A stretch of DNA of 64,000 bases, from the NCBI GenBank assembly GCA_963691655.1, contig OY829329.1, positions 53,333,408-53,397,407 on the forward strand. The letters run 5' to 3'. The DNA is from Toxonevra muliebris. Lineage: Eukaryota > Arthropoda > Insecta > Diptera > Pallopteridae. This document shows positions 1-12,657 of this stretch, piece by piece. Position 1 is the stretch's first letter. Every line of letters begins with the position of its first letter. The notes beneath the pieces are model-generated. The model saw nothing but the letters and a program-made list of their open reading frames with translations. It was not told the DNA's origin and searched no databases. The translations under genes were made by a program, and so were the position numbers.

Positions 1-1640
1 CAAGCACACAAATAATGAAGTTTCAATGTAAGTTTAAGTAGTCGTATACAATAATCGAAATGGCATACGTTAACATTTTTTATATGCATATAGCTGAAAC
101 AGAAGTTTGTGTCTCTGAAATTTTGACTGCGCTACCCACGTAGGGTAGCAGTAATGGGTTACATGACTGCATATAAATGCGACATTGACATTGCTGGGTT
201 GCAATCATCTGTTTTTATTTTTTGCTCAAGTTTTGGCAAATTTTATTATTACAAATACAAAAAAGCCATAGTTGAACTTTAATATTTTTTTTTTTGGCAC
301 TGTGTGACATCACTTTGAATTTTGCGTAGGTTGGTTATATATAGTAAGTAGGAAAAGTGTAAAAAAGTGTTTTTCACTAGACATGGAAAGACATTTCTAG
401 AAAATCTTCAATAAATTCGATGGTATCTTCACAACAATGTAGGCAGGCCTTTCACTTCGTTTGTTCAATATATATTGACCAAATTTGTACTTTATAGCAC
501 ACAAGCTCAGTAATAGGGTAAATTGTGTTATATGGGCTACTTGGTAATCAATATTTCCTCCTTCTACCTTTCAAGTTTTGCTTCTACTCCTATGACTTCT
601 ACTCTATTCCACACTTGATCAAAACTAATTGTATTATAGGTATACCTAACAATAGTCACAACTTGACGTTTATAAAATTTTGCTCGCTTTTCATTAGCTC
701 CATAATCAAGATGGTCGCAAACTACAAATCGATTGAAATATTTAAGTTCTATTGAAAGCAATCAATGAAAATAACGAAAATAATTTCTAACCACTATTAC
801 GATATAGTGGCGGTTCAAAAAAAAAAAAAACAATGTTAGCGTCAGATTTCATATGAAATGTTCATAATTCAAGCCAAGCATATTAAAAATTCAATCGCCG
901 TAGTCAGCACTCGAATTCTGCTACTCAAAATATTCAACAAAATTCTGTCCTGGTGAAGCTGCTACTTCAAATTCGTTGGTGAAGACTACCGAAAAAAGCA
1001 AGTCAAATTCGAGTTACTCAAATCAGTTAATCAAATATTGCCTGTTGAAGCCAGCGATTTGAAATCGGATCGAAGATTCACAACCCGAAGGCAAGATCTC
1101 AAAATATTCAAACAAAATAAATTAACAGTTAACCGTTATGTATATGACTTTTATGTTTTTGGTGACCCCTAGTGAAATTTTCTGACAAATATTTTTGTGG
1201 AATATTTTAATCCTTAAATGTCTCTTTTGAAAGGACTTTTCAGGTTTTCATCAAAAAAGGGGTCAAATTGTCCCATAAAAAGAGGAAGTAAAGGGTTAAT
1301 ATGGTCTACGGAAATGATCCTCATAAAATTCTATAATAAAACTTCCCTGATACGACATTAATTTATAACAATTTTTGCACTTAGTATTCAGCTCCCTTCG
1401 ACCAAAAAATTAAAACTTTGACCCACTGTAAAAAAAAAAAAATGAGTCGTGCTTTACAAAAATAATCTATACAACATGCCCTTTCAGGATTATAGAAATG
1501 TTGTTGGACTGTGTAATGTATCTTGAGAAGCTGATAACATATGTCAGTTGGACGAAGGCTACCGAACCAACCGTTTAAACTAGTCGACGAAATACTACAT
1601 GTCAAAACCAACAGTCTGAATACTTAAAAACCACCAACAA
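1..1640. other. AT-rich non-coding stretch, no feature recognised
   Basis: Only short chance ORFs are present (76 residues or fewer) and none resembles a known family. Homopolymer A and T runs occur (for example near 820 and 1430). No transposon ends, RNA genes or exon signals could be supported. Confidence 0.5.
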
Positions 1641-2830
1641 ATTTAATCCACCAGAAACGGTACAAGATTGGCAGACGGACCAAGATCTTGAAAGATACTA
1701 AGAAATTTAAGGTAAGTAAAAAACAATCTCTTTTTCTTTTCCTCTTCCATCATTTCTTAAATTTTCCGACAGTTGGTCAGGCCCGGGCTGGCATTCAACA
1801 CCGACACAGTATTAATCATGCCACAATGCTAAACTGATTCTAACAGTTGCAGATAAAATATCGGTTACTGAAATATATCCGAATTGAATTTCATCTTTAC
1901 AAAGGATATGAAGAAAGCCGTTAAAATATCCAAACCAATCATCATAGGAATAAATGATCGCTTTAAAATCATGACAAGGATAAGTAGTCCAGAAATCTGA
2001 AGTGATTACGATTTAGTACTGGCATTCAAACTCGACTCAGTAATAGTAACCCTAACGCTGGACCAATACTAATACTGTAAACTTACACAACAGCTGGTTT
2101 CCGATATCTGCAAGATAGCAACGTTTTCAGTTCAATAATAACACGGTAATCGAGTATCAGCCCGATTTTGGAAAAGGGGTAATGCACGAATGGCAAAAAA
2201 TTTCTCGGTTAACCGGATCTACAAAAGACTGATCATTATTAGCTTATGAGGCTTATCAGCTCAGGAGGAAGAAGAGCAGCAGCTTAAATACTAAATGCTC
2301 TAACCAGTCATCCGAACTCTTCCTTCCATACCTGATAATCTTAATATTTTGTGGGAGTTAACGTTCAGTCCAGAACCGGCATGTGGAATGATGACGCGAC
2401 TTACTATGATTTATTGGCATTCAGCTTTGAGTCGCAATGATCAGCTTAGACAACCCCTGACCACCTATATTGAATCGAGAGCAATGTAATCAGTTTAATT
2501 TTAACATACTTTATTTGTTCTTTTTTCGAGTAGCAGGCCGATTTTAATGTTGAGTTAGGGACAACTGTAATGCATATACAGCAAACTAAATGGTATCATC
2601 TCCAAAATTCCTCGGTTTTGGAGATAATCCCATAGATTTTCCGGGATGGGAGAGATTAATAAATACATTGTTGACTTATTTCGCTTAAGTCGAAGTTAAG
2701 GCTTAGTTTTACAGAGACTCACAATTTTAGTTTGCCAATATGAAGTTAATTCTAGTATGATTCAAAACATATCAGACTGGCATTTGAAGGGTAAATAGCA
2801 TCTCTCCAAATGTGGCTTCGTATTTTTCCT
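1641..2830. repeat. Cryptic degenerate repeat block
   Basis: Sentence-like motifs recur imperfectly. A CTGGCATTCAA core followed by CGAC.CAGTA occurs near 1788 and 2020, and related TGGCATT cores occur near 2415 and 2778. The first two cores lie about 230 bp apart. No coding frame runs through. This looks like an eroded tandem array, but the period is judged by eye. Confidence 0.3.
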
Positions 2831-4430
2831 TCTCCTTCGAATATAGCAGGTATTCTCTGCAACGGGTAAGCATACTAAAGGGAATCGATGGTTTGCTAGT
2901 CGCTTCAACTGCAATTGAAGTGCATACCCAAAACTTACTTTTTACCACAATGAAGGATAGTAATAAGGAGGAAATTAGCTTTTGTTTTAGATTGGTTTAA
3001 ACTCTTGAAAGAATCTAAGAAGACAGGAATCCTCCAAATAGCAAAGCAGTAAAATGTTGCAAAATGGCAAATCAAATATATTTCACAAAAAAAACCCCAA
3101 TTTACCGACAAGTTCTTGACTGGAACCTCCAAAGAGCAAAACTAAGCTTTGAAGAGAATCTGAGGAATTTGATCTGGGAAATTTTGCAATGAATTGTTGA
3201 TGCCTTATGCCTACAAGAAAAATGTATGCTCTAATTTTAATGATAAAGTATGACGATATTGGATGCTAGTGTCAAATTTAAGGATTGCACACTAAGAAAA
3301 AGCATTCAGTTTCTTTTATGCCCTAAAACAAAATACATATGTATATACGTCATATTCATTCACACAGATGCTGTACTCAAACCCTTCTACTCTTCTTGAT
3401 TTTTATGATAGAAGAAATTAATAAAAAGTTCTATTATTATTTATTTTTATATACGCAATATAATAGTCATCAATATTTCGACGTTTATTTTGTTTCGTAA
3501 AAGTTATCGAGGTCATAAGTAATCACCAACGCAACATCATCAATGAGAATACAATAGAAAAAAGCTATATGTAAAAAAAAAAAAATATATATATTAAAGA
3601 ACGCATCATTTTATCATTTTCCACATTATAAATATTTGCTACATTTAGCTCTGAGCTGACGAAAAAAAAAAAAAATAAATAAAAGTTATACAAATTTCCA
3701 TAAGAAAATCATCAGCGAAATTTTTTGTGTGTTGAGATTTCTTCTGCTTAACTTTTTCTTGTTATTATTATTTTTTTTTTTTTTTTGTTATAAATGTATG
3801 AATGAAAAGAATGAATCTATGCAGACAATGTCAAATTTTTATAATATTATTTACAATGAAAAATCGAATATCATCATTATCAACATCATTATCAAGCTGA
3901 TAATCAGTAACCAAAATAACGAATGAACGACCGACAACAGCAGCAATTGCCTACGTCACAAACTGGTGTAAAATTTCTAGATGATGTCGTCATCAATTTG
4001 CAGAAATTTTTAGTTCTGACTTTGTGCCAAAAAAACAAAAAAAGAAAAAAAACAGAAGTGATTCATAATTCAGCTAAGTATAAACTACGCTGACTACAAC
4101 AACAAAAATAAGTTCATGGCTTGCGAGTGAGTAAGTGAAAGCAACAGAGCGGAAGTTAAAGCATGATGAAGGAGTGTACATACAATTTTTCTACCAAACA
4201 AAATATGGGAAAAATAATGAAAACTATGTACTAAATATCAATAACTTGCAGCATTTTCTTTTGAATGAATATTGGTTCGGGTTTGGTCTTGCTCACACCC
4301 ACCAAAAAAAAAAAAATAAAAAAAATAGAAAACATTTCATTTTTGGTGGGAAAACAGAAAATATTTTTAATTTTTTTTATTTTTTCTATCAATGAAAAAC
4401 ATCAGAGAACAGTGGAATTATATTAACATT
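2831..4430. other. AT-rich non-coding stretch with homopolymer runs
   Basis: The stretch holds many A or T runs of 10-16 bases (near 3570, 3660, 3770, 4300, 4370) and short chance ORFs rich in Phe, Lys and Asn. No gene or mobile element could be supported. Confidence 0.45.
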
Positions 4431-6250
4431 TTACAGCAAGAAATCTAAAGGGTTGAGGATATAATTCCAATTGTCCGTGTACTGTTTACAGACTCTAGTT
4501 ATCCTTTGGTTTTCGGCCGAATTCCAAATCCAGCTATAACCAACTGAAGTTAAGCTCCCGAGCAATAGTGGCTGAACCAAAAACCACAGGGCTAACGGAC
4601 GACTAGCTTTCTAAAGACTGACACCTAAAGCCACCAATACAGATGTAACCAACTAAAGTCATGAAGTTCGTGCCAACAAAAATTGATTAAATTTTGTAAA
4701 AACCTAATGTTTGTAGTATCAAGCAGTAGTAGTACCAACCCTCACAATAATTTCAACATCCAAGTCAATCTTAGTATTCAAAGTTAATACCAGTGTTTCG
4801 AAGGTATAAATCTAAAAACAGCCAGTTGAAGTTTAACAAATATTTGCATACGGACCAGCTGAAATCTGTTTCTGAAGTGTTCCGAATTTATCAGCAGTCT
4901 CTAAGCAAATACAAGTTGCTGATCAAAAACACCTGGGCTGCTATGCTATACCATCCGGCCCAGTTCGTCCAATTATTTATTTAAGTCAGTAGGAACGAAT
5001 TAGCCAAAGTCAATGAAGTCAGCTGCCAACAGGAGGCTGTTATCTGAGACTTCTTGCCTACGCAATCAATCTTAACACAGGCAAGCGAAGTAAATACAAT
5101 TTGCAGCTAAGTGAAAGAAATATCTCTTTCTAAAGGTAAATTGTCAGAACTAGTAATTTGGATTACTGACGACTAACATAAAATATGATTACATTCCTGA
5201 AAACTTTATACCACACGGCTATATTCACCCATAATTTCTCCAAATCAGTTAGAATACACCAGCCTAAGTAAGTTTATGAAGTTTCTAACCAAAGCCAGCT
5301 GTTCGTAACAGAGAACCCTGCTGAGGTGCAGTACAGCGCCGTAATCTTCTGACAAATGTAAACTTTACTAAGATTAGAAATCAGAAATGGAAATTCAAAC
5401 GAAGTTGTATATACACTCACGCTCAAAAAAAACGCCAACTGAGACTTTTTTCCGGAAAATTTCCTTTACTACGTTATGTTTTCGCATTTACTGCTATTTT
5501 GAGTCGAGTTTGTTTTTTAATTTTCTGACTGCGTAACTCAAGTTCGGATTTACATGTGAGTTTTATATCAATCAATACAGCTTGGTTTTGATATATTTGA
5601 AGGTTAAGTGAATATTAAAACAAAAGTTATGAATATGTCGAATATTTTTCCCAGCAAGTTCAATTTCAAGACAATTCAGACTGATAGCATGACTGTGAGA
5701 TCAAAAATCTTTCACAAATCCTGAAACAAGAAGTCGCTAGATTCAAGAACTGTCCAAATACTTTTGAATTCAAATATAACCAACTGAAAATAAGCTTCCG
5801 AATTACTGATTAACAAATCCGAAGACACCAAACTATTGTACTATGACAAGTTTAGCTGAAAATACCTAATTTACTACAATGACATCGATTAGTCGAAGTC
5901 TGTCGGTGATATTTCTATGGAAACTCAAATTTCCGACAGTGTAGCTTGATTTGCTTAACTGAGAAGCCAAAAATTCTCTCTCTCACAATGTTGTCGTTAA
6001 AGTCATTAAACAAGACACAGCAGATCCACAATATCGGTCATCCATCCGCTGTTAAAAGATGCCAGTTATCCGATAGCTTGATTCAGTTTTGAAGCGAATT
6101 GTTGTTGACTTCTCTTATAACTTGGCTTAGCAGCTATCCAAACTTTGTGTGATTACAGCTATTTTGATACACTCCTTCCAGTAAGAAATCCTTCCACTGG
6201 AGGTTATTGCCTCAACTTGAGAACTATCGTCCCAGTCGGTGAAAAAAATT
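4431..6250. repeat. Degenerate dispersed/tandem repeat block with CAACTGAAG motifs
   Basis: A roughly 27-nt string with core ATAACCAACTGAA followed by TAAGCT.CCGA occurs at about 4536-4562 and again at about 5776-5802. Weaker relatives (CAACTAAAGTC, CAGTTGAAGTTTA, AGTCAATGAAGTCAGC) lie near 4650, 4829 and 5003. The whole block reads as an eroded repeat array. There is no supported gene. Confidence 0.35.
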
Positions 6251-7370
6251 ATGATAGTTTTTTAGGAGACTATGAAAATTAAATCTAGAGGTTAATTTTC
6301 AAAGTCATGACTTAAGTTCATGTCAATTTCGTTATTTGAAGTTATATATAAACAGGTTAATGAACAAATGTAGTCATCACAACAACAATGTATATATATT
6401 TTTGAAAATTATGATTTTTTTGTTTCTTTCGTCTGTAGATTTTGTAGTGATGCCAGTTGTGCTCTTTTTGAGAATATTTGTCGCGTGTGTCTACATAACC
6501 TCAAATCACGACATAGTCACATTTTGACAAAAGAAGACATCGCTAGGAGATTTGACCATACCGTAAACAATTTTATTATTTTAGAACTGGTTCGGAGTTT
6601 GACAATTATAACAACGGTACTGAATAGGGAACGGCTTACAATTTTTTTTTTGTTTGCTCTCTATTGTGGCGACATAACTTTTTATAAATTTTACCGTCCA
6701 TAGTGATCACCTTGTTAGTACTAGGTTATTTGTTTCCATTGGCCGGGTGCCACTCTTTTTGGACAGGAACCTTGCCTTTGAGCTCAACACACAGAGAGTT
6801 CTGTTGCGAGTTATTTTGTGAAACTATACCCTCAGTATTTACTTCTTAACTTCGGAAATCTTACTCTCTATAATTCACCCGTATCCACTGTGTTGTGAAT
6901 AAAATCACTTTGACTTTCATCAACAGAAAAAATTCTATATGCCGCTATTATTGAATAAAAATTACAGTATTTCTTCTCTCTCGCTCATTCTCTTCCACGG
7001 TTCCACAGTTCCACAGTTTTTCCTTTTCTACCACAATAATCGATGGTTAGAGCAAAGGAAAAGGGCAAACAATATTAACATTGCCGTTATTGTCGCCATA
7101 TAGAAGTATAAAACTATCATACAAACAAACAAACAAACAAACAACTAAAACTAACATTTCATACCACATGCCGCCACATGCCATTACTTCCATTGCTTGT
7201 ACTCGTAGTATGTATTTGCGAAACATTAAAGTCAACTATATAAGAATAATAATTTGCCGCATATATGAATGCTGCAAATGAGAACACACAAACAAACAAC
7301 ATTTTTGATAGATATTACACAAACACATAGACAACATAACTATCTCTCTCCCTCTCACTTTCCCTCTATC
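6251..7370. other. Non-coding stretch with a (CAAA)n microsatellite
   Basis: A CAAA tetranucleotide run lies at about 7122-7143. A pyrimidine-rich (CTCT) patch follows near 7342-7378. No coding region is supported; the ORFs here are 60-72 residues and unlike known proteins. Confidence 0.4.
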
Positions 7371-7489
7371 TTTCTCTATGACCATAAAATTTTACCATAA
7401 ACTACTTGAATATGGTCCTTGTTTGTGAACCAAGCAAAGAATTCGCTAATATTCGCGAGCGTGCGCGCATGTCCTGCTGATACTGGTAG

Positions 7490-7611
7490 TATTGTTGTTG
7501 TTATTGTTGTCAAGTAGGTGAATTTGGAAAATTGTTGCTGCTGTTGCTGATGGTGAAATTGAAACTGAAACTGTAGCCTCAAGTTGATGCTGCATACACA
7601 TATGTGTATGA

Positions 7612-7657
<46 letters not shown>

Positions 7658-8030
7658 TTGTCAGGGATGTTGCTACAGTTGTTGCTGCTAGCAGTGGTGA
7701 TGGTGGTAGTGATGTTGGTTATAAGCTTGTGGCATCATATTCATTCTTATTCTTCCTCATATTTTTTTTGTTTGGTCGCTCGGTCGGTTTGTCGGTCGGT
7801 CGGTCGGGGGGACGTTCGGTCTACTTGTCTATTCTATTCTAGTTTTACAAAATGTATTGCTGTTGTTGCTGTTGGTAAGTTGGGGGCTACTCTGCTGCTG
7901 CTAGTAGAGGAAAAAGTGCGGATGGGTAGCGGGAATGATGACGATGATGTTGCTTGCGAAAGCGAAAACTGTTTGCGCTGTATTTGCCATTGCTATTCTG
8001 TTCTATTCTGTGAAGAACGAAAGTAGAATT
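7490..8030. repeat. Microsatellite cluster: TTG/CTG triplets, (TA)n(TG)n, GGTC tetranucleotides
   Basis: The cluster holds TTG/CTG triplets (7490-7550), a (TA)n run at 7612-7645 running into (TG)n to 7658, more GTTGCTG triplets (7660-7720), a GGTC/TCGG tetranucleotide tract (7773-7815) and CTG triplets (7855-7905). A 140-codon open frame crosses it (7604-8026). Its translation is low-complexity (Ile/Tyr then Val/Leu/Ser runs) and follows the repeats, so I do not call it a gene. Such triplet-rich DNA is common upstream of fly neuronal genes. Confidence 0.6.
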
Positions 8031-8050
8031 TTGGCGTAGAAATTTTTGGC

Positions 8051-8058
8051 TATAAATA
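8051..8058 (+). promoter_or_regulatory. Candidate TATA box of a distal promoter
   Basis: TATAAATA sits about 30 bp upstream of a purine-rich, transcript-like region. That region ends 385 bp later in a consensus splice donor. TCAGT initiator-like words also occur near 8357 and 8365 and might mark an alternative start. The call is inferred from motif spacing only. Confidence 0.35.
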
Positions 8059-8081
8059 CAAACGTATTCAGAGGATATGGT

Positions 8082-8443
8082 TTAAAGCTCAAACGTTATT
8101 CTAGACAACTACGCCGCGAGCTAACATATAATAAAAAGGAAGAGGAAAAAACAAAATACAAAAATTGACACTAAAGAAATTCAGAGTAGCCAGTGTTAAA
8201 ATCGAGTGATAAATAAAAAAAAAGAAGAAAAACCTAGAAAATCGTTGGAAAACTATTTTTGAAAAACTAAAGTTAAAAGTTATAAACTAAAGATATTTAA
8301 AACGGAGTTTAAAAAGTTGTCAGCGAACAACTTGGGAACTTTAAAGTGACAGACAGTCAGTTAGTCAGTGTGACTGTGCGTGAGAATTAAATTGCTTGAA
8401 AGTTTTAACATTTGGAACTTTTTTGTGCTTGTGGGAAGAAAAT
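8082..8443 (+). other. Candidate non-coding first exon (5' UTR)
   Basis: This A-rich stretch without a long ORF lies between a TATA-like motif (8051) and a perfect donor, AAT|GTAAGTG (GT at 8444-8445). Composition and layout resemble a fly 5' UTR exon. It could splice to the Proc coding exon 8.2 kb downstream (for example through an acceptor ending CATCAG at 16526) or to a gene outside the window. Nothing in the sequence decides this. Confidence 0.3.
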
Positions 8444-8449
8444 GTAAGT

Positions 8450-9140
8450 GTGCTGTGCATTTGTAAAGTTTTTAGTTTAAAATTGTATTTTTTATATAAA
8501 TTTTAAGTTGTTAGTGTAAGAAACTTGTTTTGGAAAAGAAGAACACAAATAGATTTTTTGCATTCGGTGTTGAGATAAATCAATATTTTTTTTAATGATT
8601 TTGCTTCAAATACGTAAAATTTAAAATCAAAAATGAAAAACTTTCAAATGAAAATTAAAAACAAAAAAAAAAACATGTTAGACTTAACTAGAATTCAGCA
8701 AGGGAATGAATAATGAATTTTTAAATTAAAATAAAGTTACGTAATAGCAAATTTAGCGCATTTCTATATCATTTTGATGACAGAAGGTTAAAATTTCTTA
8801 TAAATGCGGATTCAGTGCACTAGATTTCATCAGTCCATAACATTTTACGGACAACCAATCTTTGTTCTCACTCATCGTTTAAAAATCATAGTTTCTCCAC
8901 CTATGTTGTTTGACCACTGGACTCGGACCAGTTTTCTTTCAGCGAAAAGTTAAAAAATATGTTTTGACCTACTAGTTTCTTTTTTTTCGCATGTTTCGAA
9001 TTTGAATTGAAGGAACCTACTGTTTTTCTCCGAACTAAAAATTTTGAAGGTCAAAGGCTCGTACCTTTTTTGAATTTTTTTTTTATTTTTATTAATTTTT
9101 AATTTTTTTAGTAAAATAAAATAACTTATTAAATTCAGCT
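8450..9140. other. AT-rich non-coding stretch
   Basis: I see no gene, repeat with recognisable ends, or RNA gene here. Poly-T and poly-A runs occur near 8590, 8660 and 9070. Confidence 0.45.
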
Positions 9141-9384
9141 ACAATTTTACTGTATATTAAATTTGCTCCATGGTAAATTGAAAATAAAGAGTGATTTCCC
9201 ATGTAATTTTGATATGTGGGTAAGGCTCATTATGCGCTTGACCCTAGCACATTGCTTATCTGTTTGTTCTAATTTTTTCGTATTTTGAGTCAGAGTTTTA
9301 GAAACCGACTGTTTATTGCCGAATTTGGGCCATAAAAGTGAACGTTTTTTCATGAAATTTTACACATTGAGCCCTTTTTAACTT

Positions 9385-9460
9385 CCAACTGCCCGAAAGT
9401 TTGATTCTAGGTGTCTGTGATTAGAAACCCAACATTACTAACCACTATGCCAAGGCGACC
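9385..9460 (-). repeat. tRNA-derived SINE head or tRNA pseudogene
   Basis: Read on the minus strand, the stretch starts GGTCGCC. It has an A-box-like TGGCATAGTGG (9442-9452) and a B-box-like GAATCAAAC (9399-9407) about 35-40 nt apart, as in RNA polymerase III internal promoters. The arms do not form a convincing complete cloverleaf, so a functional tRNA is unlikely. Any SINE body would run to lower coordinates (about 9150-9385), but its 3' end is not evident. Confidence 0.4.
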
Positions 9461-9789
9461 ATAATCAAAAATGTGCTCTAGAAAATCACATAATCAGGTT
9501 AGAGTCTCATGCTGACGCTACACATTAAGGATATGGTAAATGCTCCCCTTTTCTCAGGCGTCTATTGAGACTCTAAAACTTTATTTTCAAATAAACTTTA
9601 GAAATTTAAAAAGAGAATTTGATGGTGGTACTGGATTCTTTTTATTTTTACATACGCCATACACAGGGTATGCCATTTAATGTGGAAACATTTTATTCTG
9701 AAAAAAAAAAACATTAAAAAAACAAATTTTTTGTTGTTCATTTGGATAATTATTTATTTTAGTTCAAGGAGCTTTGTTCCAGCTACTTT

Positions 9790-10110
9790 TTACAAAATGA
9801 TATCGCGCAAATGGCCGCCTTTGGTCTTGACGGTATCCATCGTTTGGCCAAAGATTCGGCCGATATGTGGCTATTTCCTGACAGATGTTGGCCATAAGTT
9901 CGTCTAGGGTCCTTGGCTTGTTGATTTAAACCTTTGACTTCAAATCTTTGACCTTCTTCCCAGAGGAAAAAGTCCAGTCGATGTAAAATCTGGCGAGCGC
10001 GGAGGCAAGTGTAAATCACCATTTTTTGATACTTATCAACCGACAATGGCTTCTTAAAATCGATTGTGGCACGAGTTTTGTGAGGTAGTTCGCCGTCTTT
10101 CTGAAATCAG
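9790..10110 (-). pseudogene. Degenerate Tc1/mariner-superfamily (DD41D-like) transposase remnant
   Basis: Minus-strand reading in two frames gives fragments typical of this family's C-terminal half. They are a second-aspartate motif (FQKDGELPH, near 10105), then LPPRSPDFTSTG and, in another frame, LDFFLW (near 9970). The fragment closes with GGHLRDIIL and a stop at 9790-9792. The GGH.DII end is a hallmark of this group. The N-terminal half and first catalytic Asp are not seen. At least one frameshift and several stops make it dead. The spacing of the last two catalytic positions is roughly 40 residues, compatible with DD41D (rosa-like) elements. Possible terminal sequence (GGGTATGCCATTTAATG) lies near 9667, but no partner repeat was found. 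Confidence 0.6.
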
Positions 10111-10384
10111 ACGTGCTTCAAAATATCAAAATAACTACGGGAAAATTGAGAAATTATTTTGAATGCACAACTGAACAATTTCAGCGATCTCAATATCTAA
10201 GCAACGTCTTCATTTAGTTTAAAATGTCAGAAAATGCTTTACTGTGCAAAATTTTGTTTCTTATTCTAAAATTTTTAATACAATTTTTGGACTTTAAATG
10301 ATTTCGGTGAGTTTCTCTCAGTTTATTCTTTATTTGTGCTCTCTATGGTTTTTTTCGGATAATATATCTATTGCATAATCTTTT

Positions 10385-10572
10385 GATTTCACTACTTGAA
10401 TGTTAATTTAATCATCACATCACCGTTATTTTAATTAATTCACTGATATTTTAACAAATCACTATTAATTTAACAACTTCATTTCATTTCAATTTAAGTA
10501 CTAAACTGTTAATTTAACTACTACACTATTAAGTTAATTGGTACACCCTTAATTTCTCTACTTCATTGTAAT
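10385..10572. repeat. Degenerate ~20-bp minisatellite (TTAATTTAAC..CACTA)
   Basis: About eight imperfect units of roughly 20 bp share a TTAATTTAA core followed by variants of ACTTCACTA (cores near 10400, 10430, 10450, 10470, 10510, 10530, 10550). This is a direct sequence observation; exact unit borders are approximate. Confidence 0.5.
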
Positions 10573-10599
10573 GTTTTATAACTAAAAAATTGGTTTCTT

Positions 10600-11810
10600 G
10601 CGAAGATTATGAATCTGTCATATAAGAGAGAAGTTTCGAAACGATTTTTGATTTAAGCCTTTACGAATTTAAATATTAATTATCTATGAGTTAAAAACAT
10701 ATAAAACTCGGGTACTTTCAAATAACTTAAGGTTTTTCCTCATACTAATTGTTAAGTATAAGTATAGGAATTTGTTTTTTTTTTTTTGTACATTTTTAAT
10801 TAGTTTTAAATTACAAACAATTATGTACGAGCAGTAGGTAGCAGTCATATGTAATACTAAGTAAGTACCACTTGAAAGCATATTTATTTTGCAATTAGAC
10901 CTTATTACAAAAATGTAGAAAAAAAAACCTTCCTTCCCCGGAAAGTAAAAATAATAAACAAATTATTAACTAGTACCATAGATAGATAGCAGTTGCTTAC
11001 AAAATTGTATTTCTATGCTTCGTTTAACTTTATCACATGCATATAGATAATAAACATGCAGCTACAAATAAACATAGATTTCGTTACAAAAATTTACATA
11101 AAATTTTATCAGTTTATGAGACTGTAACTACTTTACAGCTACTTTACACAAAAAAAAAAAAAAAAAAAAGAAAAAGCTACTGTATTTTCCACATAACCAA
11201 AGAGGAGTTTGTGTGGGTGTGCGTTAACTTTTTATGCTCAATGTTGTGCAGATCATTTACACTTGATAAAAAAAAAACATAGACATAAGCAAAATATAAT
11301 AAATATATTGCAATTACACTCTTATCTAATACTCAAACGCAATGAATTTTTCAACTCTTTCACTTTTCTTTTCCTATTTTCCCCCTATTTTTCTGCAGTA
11401 TATTTTCAATTATTTTTGTTTTCGCTTCATAAATTATAGAATTGTTATTACTATTGATTTATTGAGAATTAATTTTATTTCACGTATACACTTAAAATTT
11501 AGTTCAACAAGTTTTCCTTGTTTTTGTACAATAAAAACAGTGGAAAACTGAGTGCAACTCTTTTTTTTTCTCTATTACTCATGTGCACTTTATGAGCGTA
11601 TGGCAGCAGCTAGATAAGCGTAAAATTTGTGGCAAAATAGAAGGAAAATATAATGAAATATTTGCTATAAAGAAAATTGGTTACAGGAAAATAGGTCTAA
11701 GATATTTCCACTAAATATAAACTTTTTTTCTTCAACTTTAATTAATTTATTTACCATTTTGGAATTGCATATCACAAAAGTAACTGATTACACAAGGACA
11801 GAGAAACTTC
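10600..11810. other. AT-rich non-coding stretch
   Basis: Chance ORFs only. A long A-run lies at about 11150-11170. No gene or element ends were recognised. Confidence 0.45.
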
Positions 11811-12060
11811 TCAGTTTTTAAGTAGTTTTTCAATTCCTTTGAATTACAAATTATAATCCAGTAATGGATTGAAGATTTTTCCAATTCCATTACTGAGGAA
11901 TTGGAAATGTTAATTAGCTATTACAATTTTCAGGAATGCAATAGACAAAAAATTAATTCCATTACAAAGAATTGTAATTGGTAATTAATATTTCCAATTT
12001 CTTGGAATTAGGAATGTAATTGTAATGGAATTGAACTTAGCTAAAGGCATTACTAAAATT
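11811..12060. repeat. Cryptic inverted-repeat cluster of ATTCCATTAC / GTAATGGAAT words
   Basis: The words CAATTCC, CCATTAC, TTACAATT and their reverse complements recur more than a dozen times in 250 bp on both strands. Extensive secondary structure could form. It may be an eroded foldback or MITE, but no clear terminal repeat or target duplication was found. Confidence 0.35.
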
Positions 12061-12280
12061 ACTTTATGTAACGCCTCGGCGTTCTCAAGTTCTGAGATAA
12101 TCCCTTATCATTTCAATGCTCACACACACTAGATCCATACATTTCTTAAGAGGCTGTTCTAATTCCAATGATCAAAATGTTTGAGATGTTTGTTGGTAAG
12201 AGGGGGAGAAGGTCTCAAAAAAATCCCCTTTAGATCCGCTAGTGCTCATATATATGCGTAATTTTTAAAAATAATGTAAT

Positions 12281-12348
12281 ATACCCCATTTTCAAAAGAG
12301 GCGACCCGAAAAATGCCAAAACTTTCAGAGGCATATCATTTTTAAATG
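12281..12348 (+). pseudogene. Non-LTR retrotransposon RT fragment, left piece
   Basis: One frame reads YPIFKRGDPKNAKTFRGISF, the classic start of a LINE reverse-transcriptase domain (PIFK.GD....FRGIS). It is interrupted at 12349 by a 309-bp insertion and resumes in register at 12658. There is no upstream endonuclease or gag, so it is a fragment. Confidence 0.65.
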
Positions 12349-12657
12349 ACAGGCTGAGAGGAAAAGCGGGCTAAAATTTATGTAAGAGCAAAAGTGAAAT
12401 AATTTAGAGTGTTAGTGCAAGAATGGCATAAGTAATACGGTTTAGAGTGAAAATGAAACGCCTTAAAAGTAAGAGCAAAAATGGTATAACAATTCTTTCA
12501 GAGCAAGAACAGCATAGTTTTTTATTCCGTTTTCGCTCTGAACATATTTCGTTTCACTTTTGCTCTGAACATATTTCGTTTCGCTTTTGCTCTTAAGTAA
12601 AATTATTTCACTTTTTTCCGAACGTAGAAGTTATACCACTTTTCTTCTCAGCCTCTC
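12349..12657. mobile_element. MITE inserted into a LINE reverse-transcriptase fragment
   Basis: The terminal inverted repeats are about 20 bp: the left end starts ACAGGCTGAGAGGAAAAG and the right end is ACTTTTCTTCTCAGCCTCT. Both flanks carry AAATG (12344-12348 and 12658-12662), a likely 5-bp target duplication. The interior is rich in GAGCAAAAGTGAAA words on the left and their reverse complements on the right, so the whole element can fold back. No ORF of its own. Removing it restores the LINE reading frame, which supports the borders. The superfamily is undetermined. Confidence 0.65.

Noticed and set aside
7604..8026. 140-codon + strand ORF
   Set aside because: Translation follows the (TA)n, (TG)n, CTG and GGTC microsatellites. 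No recognisable domain.
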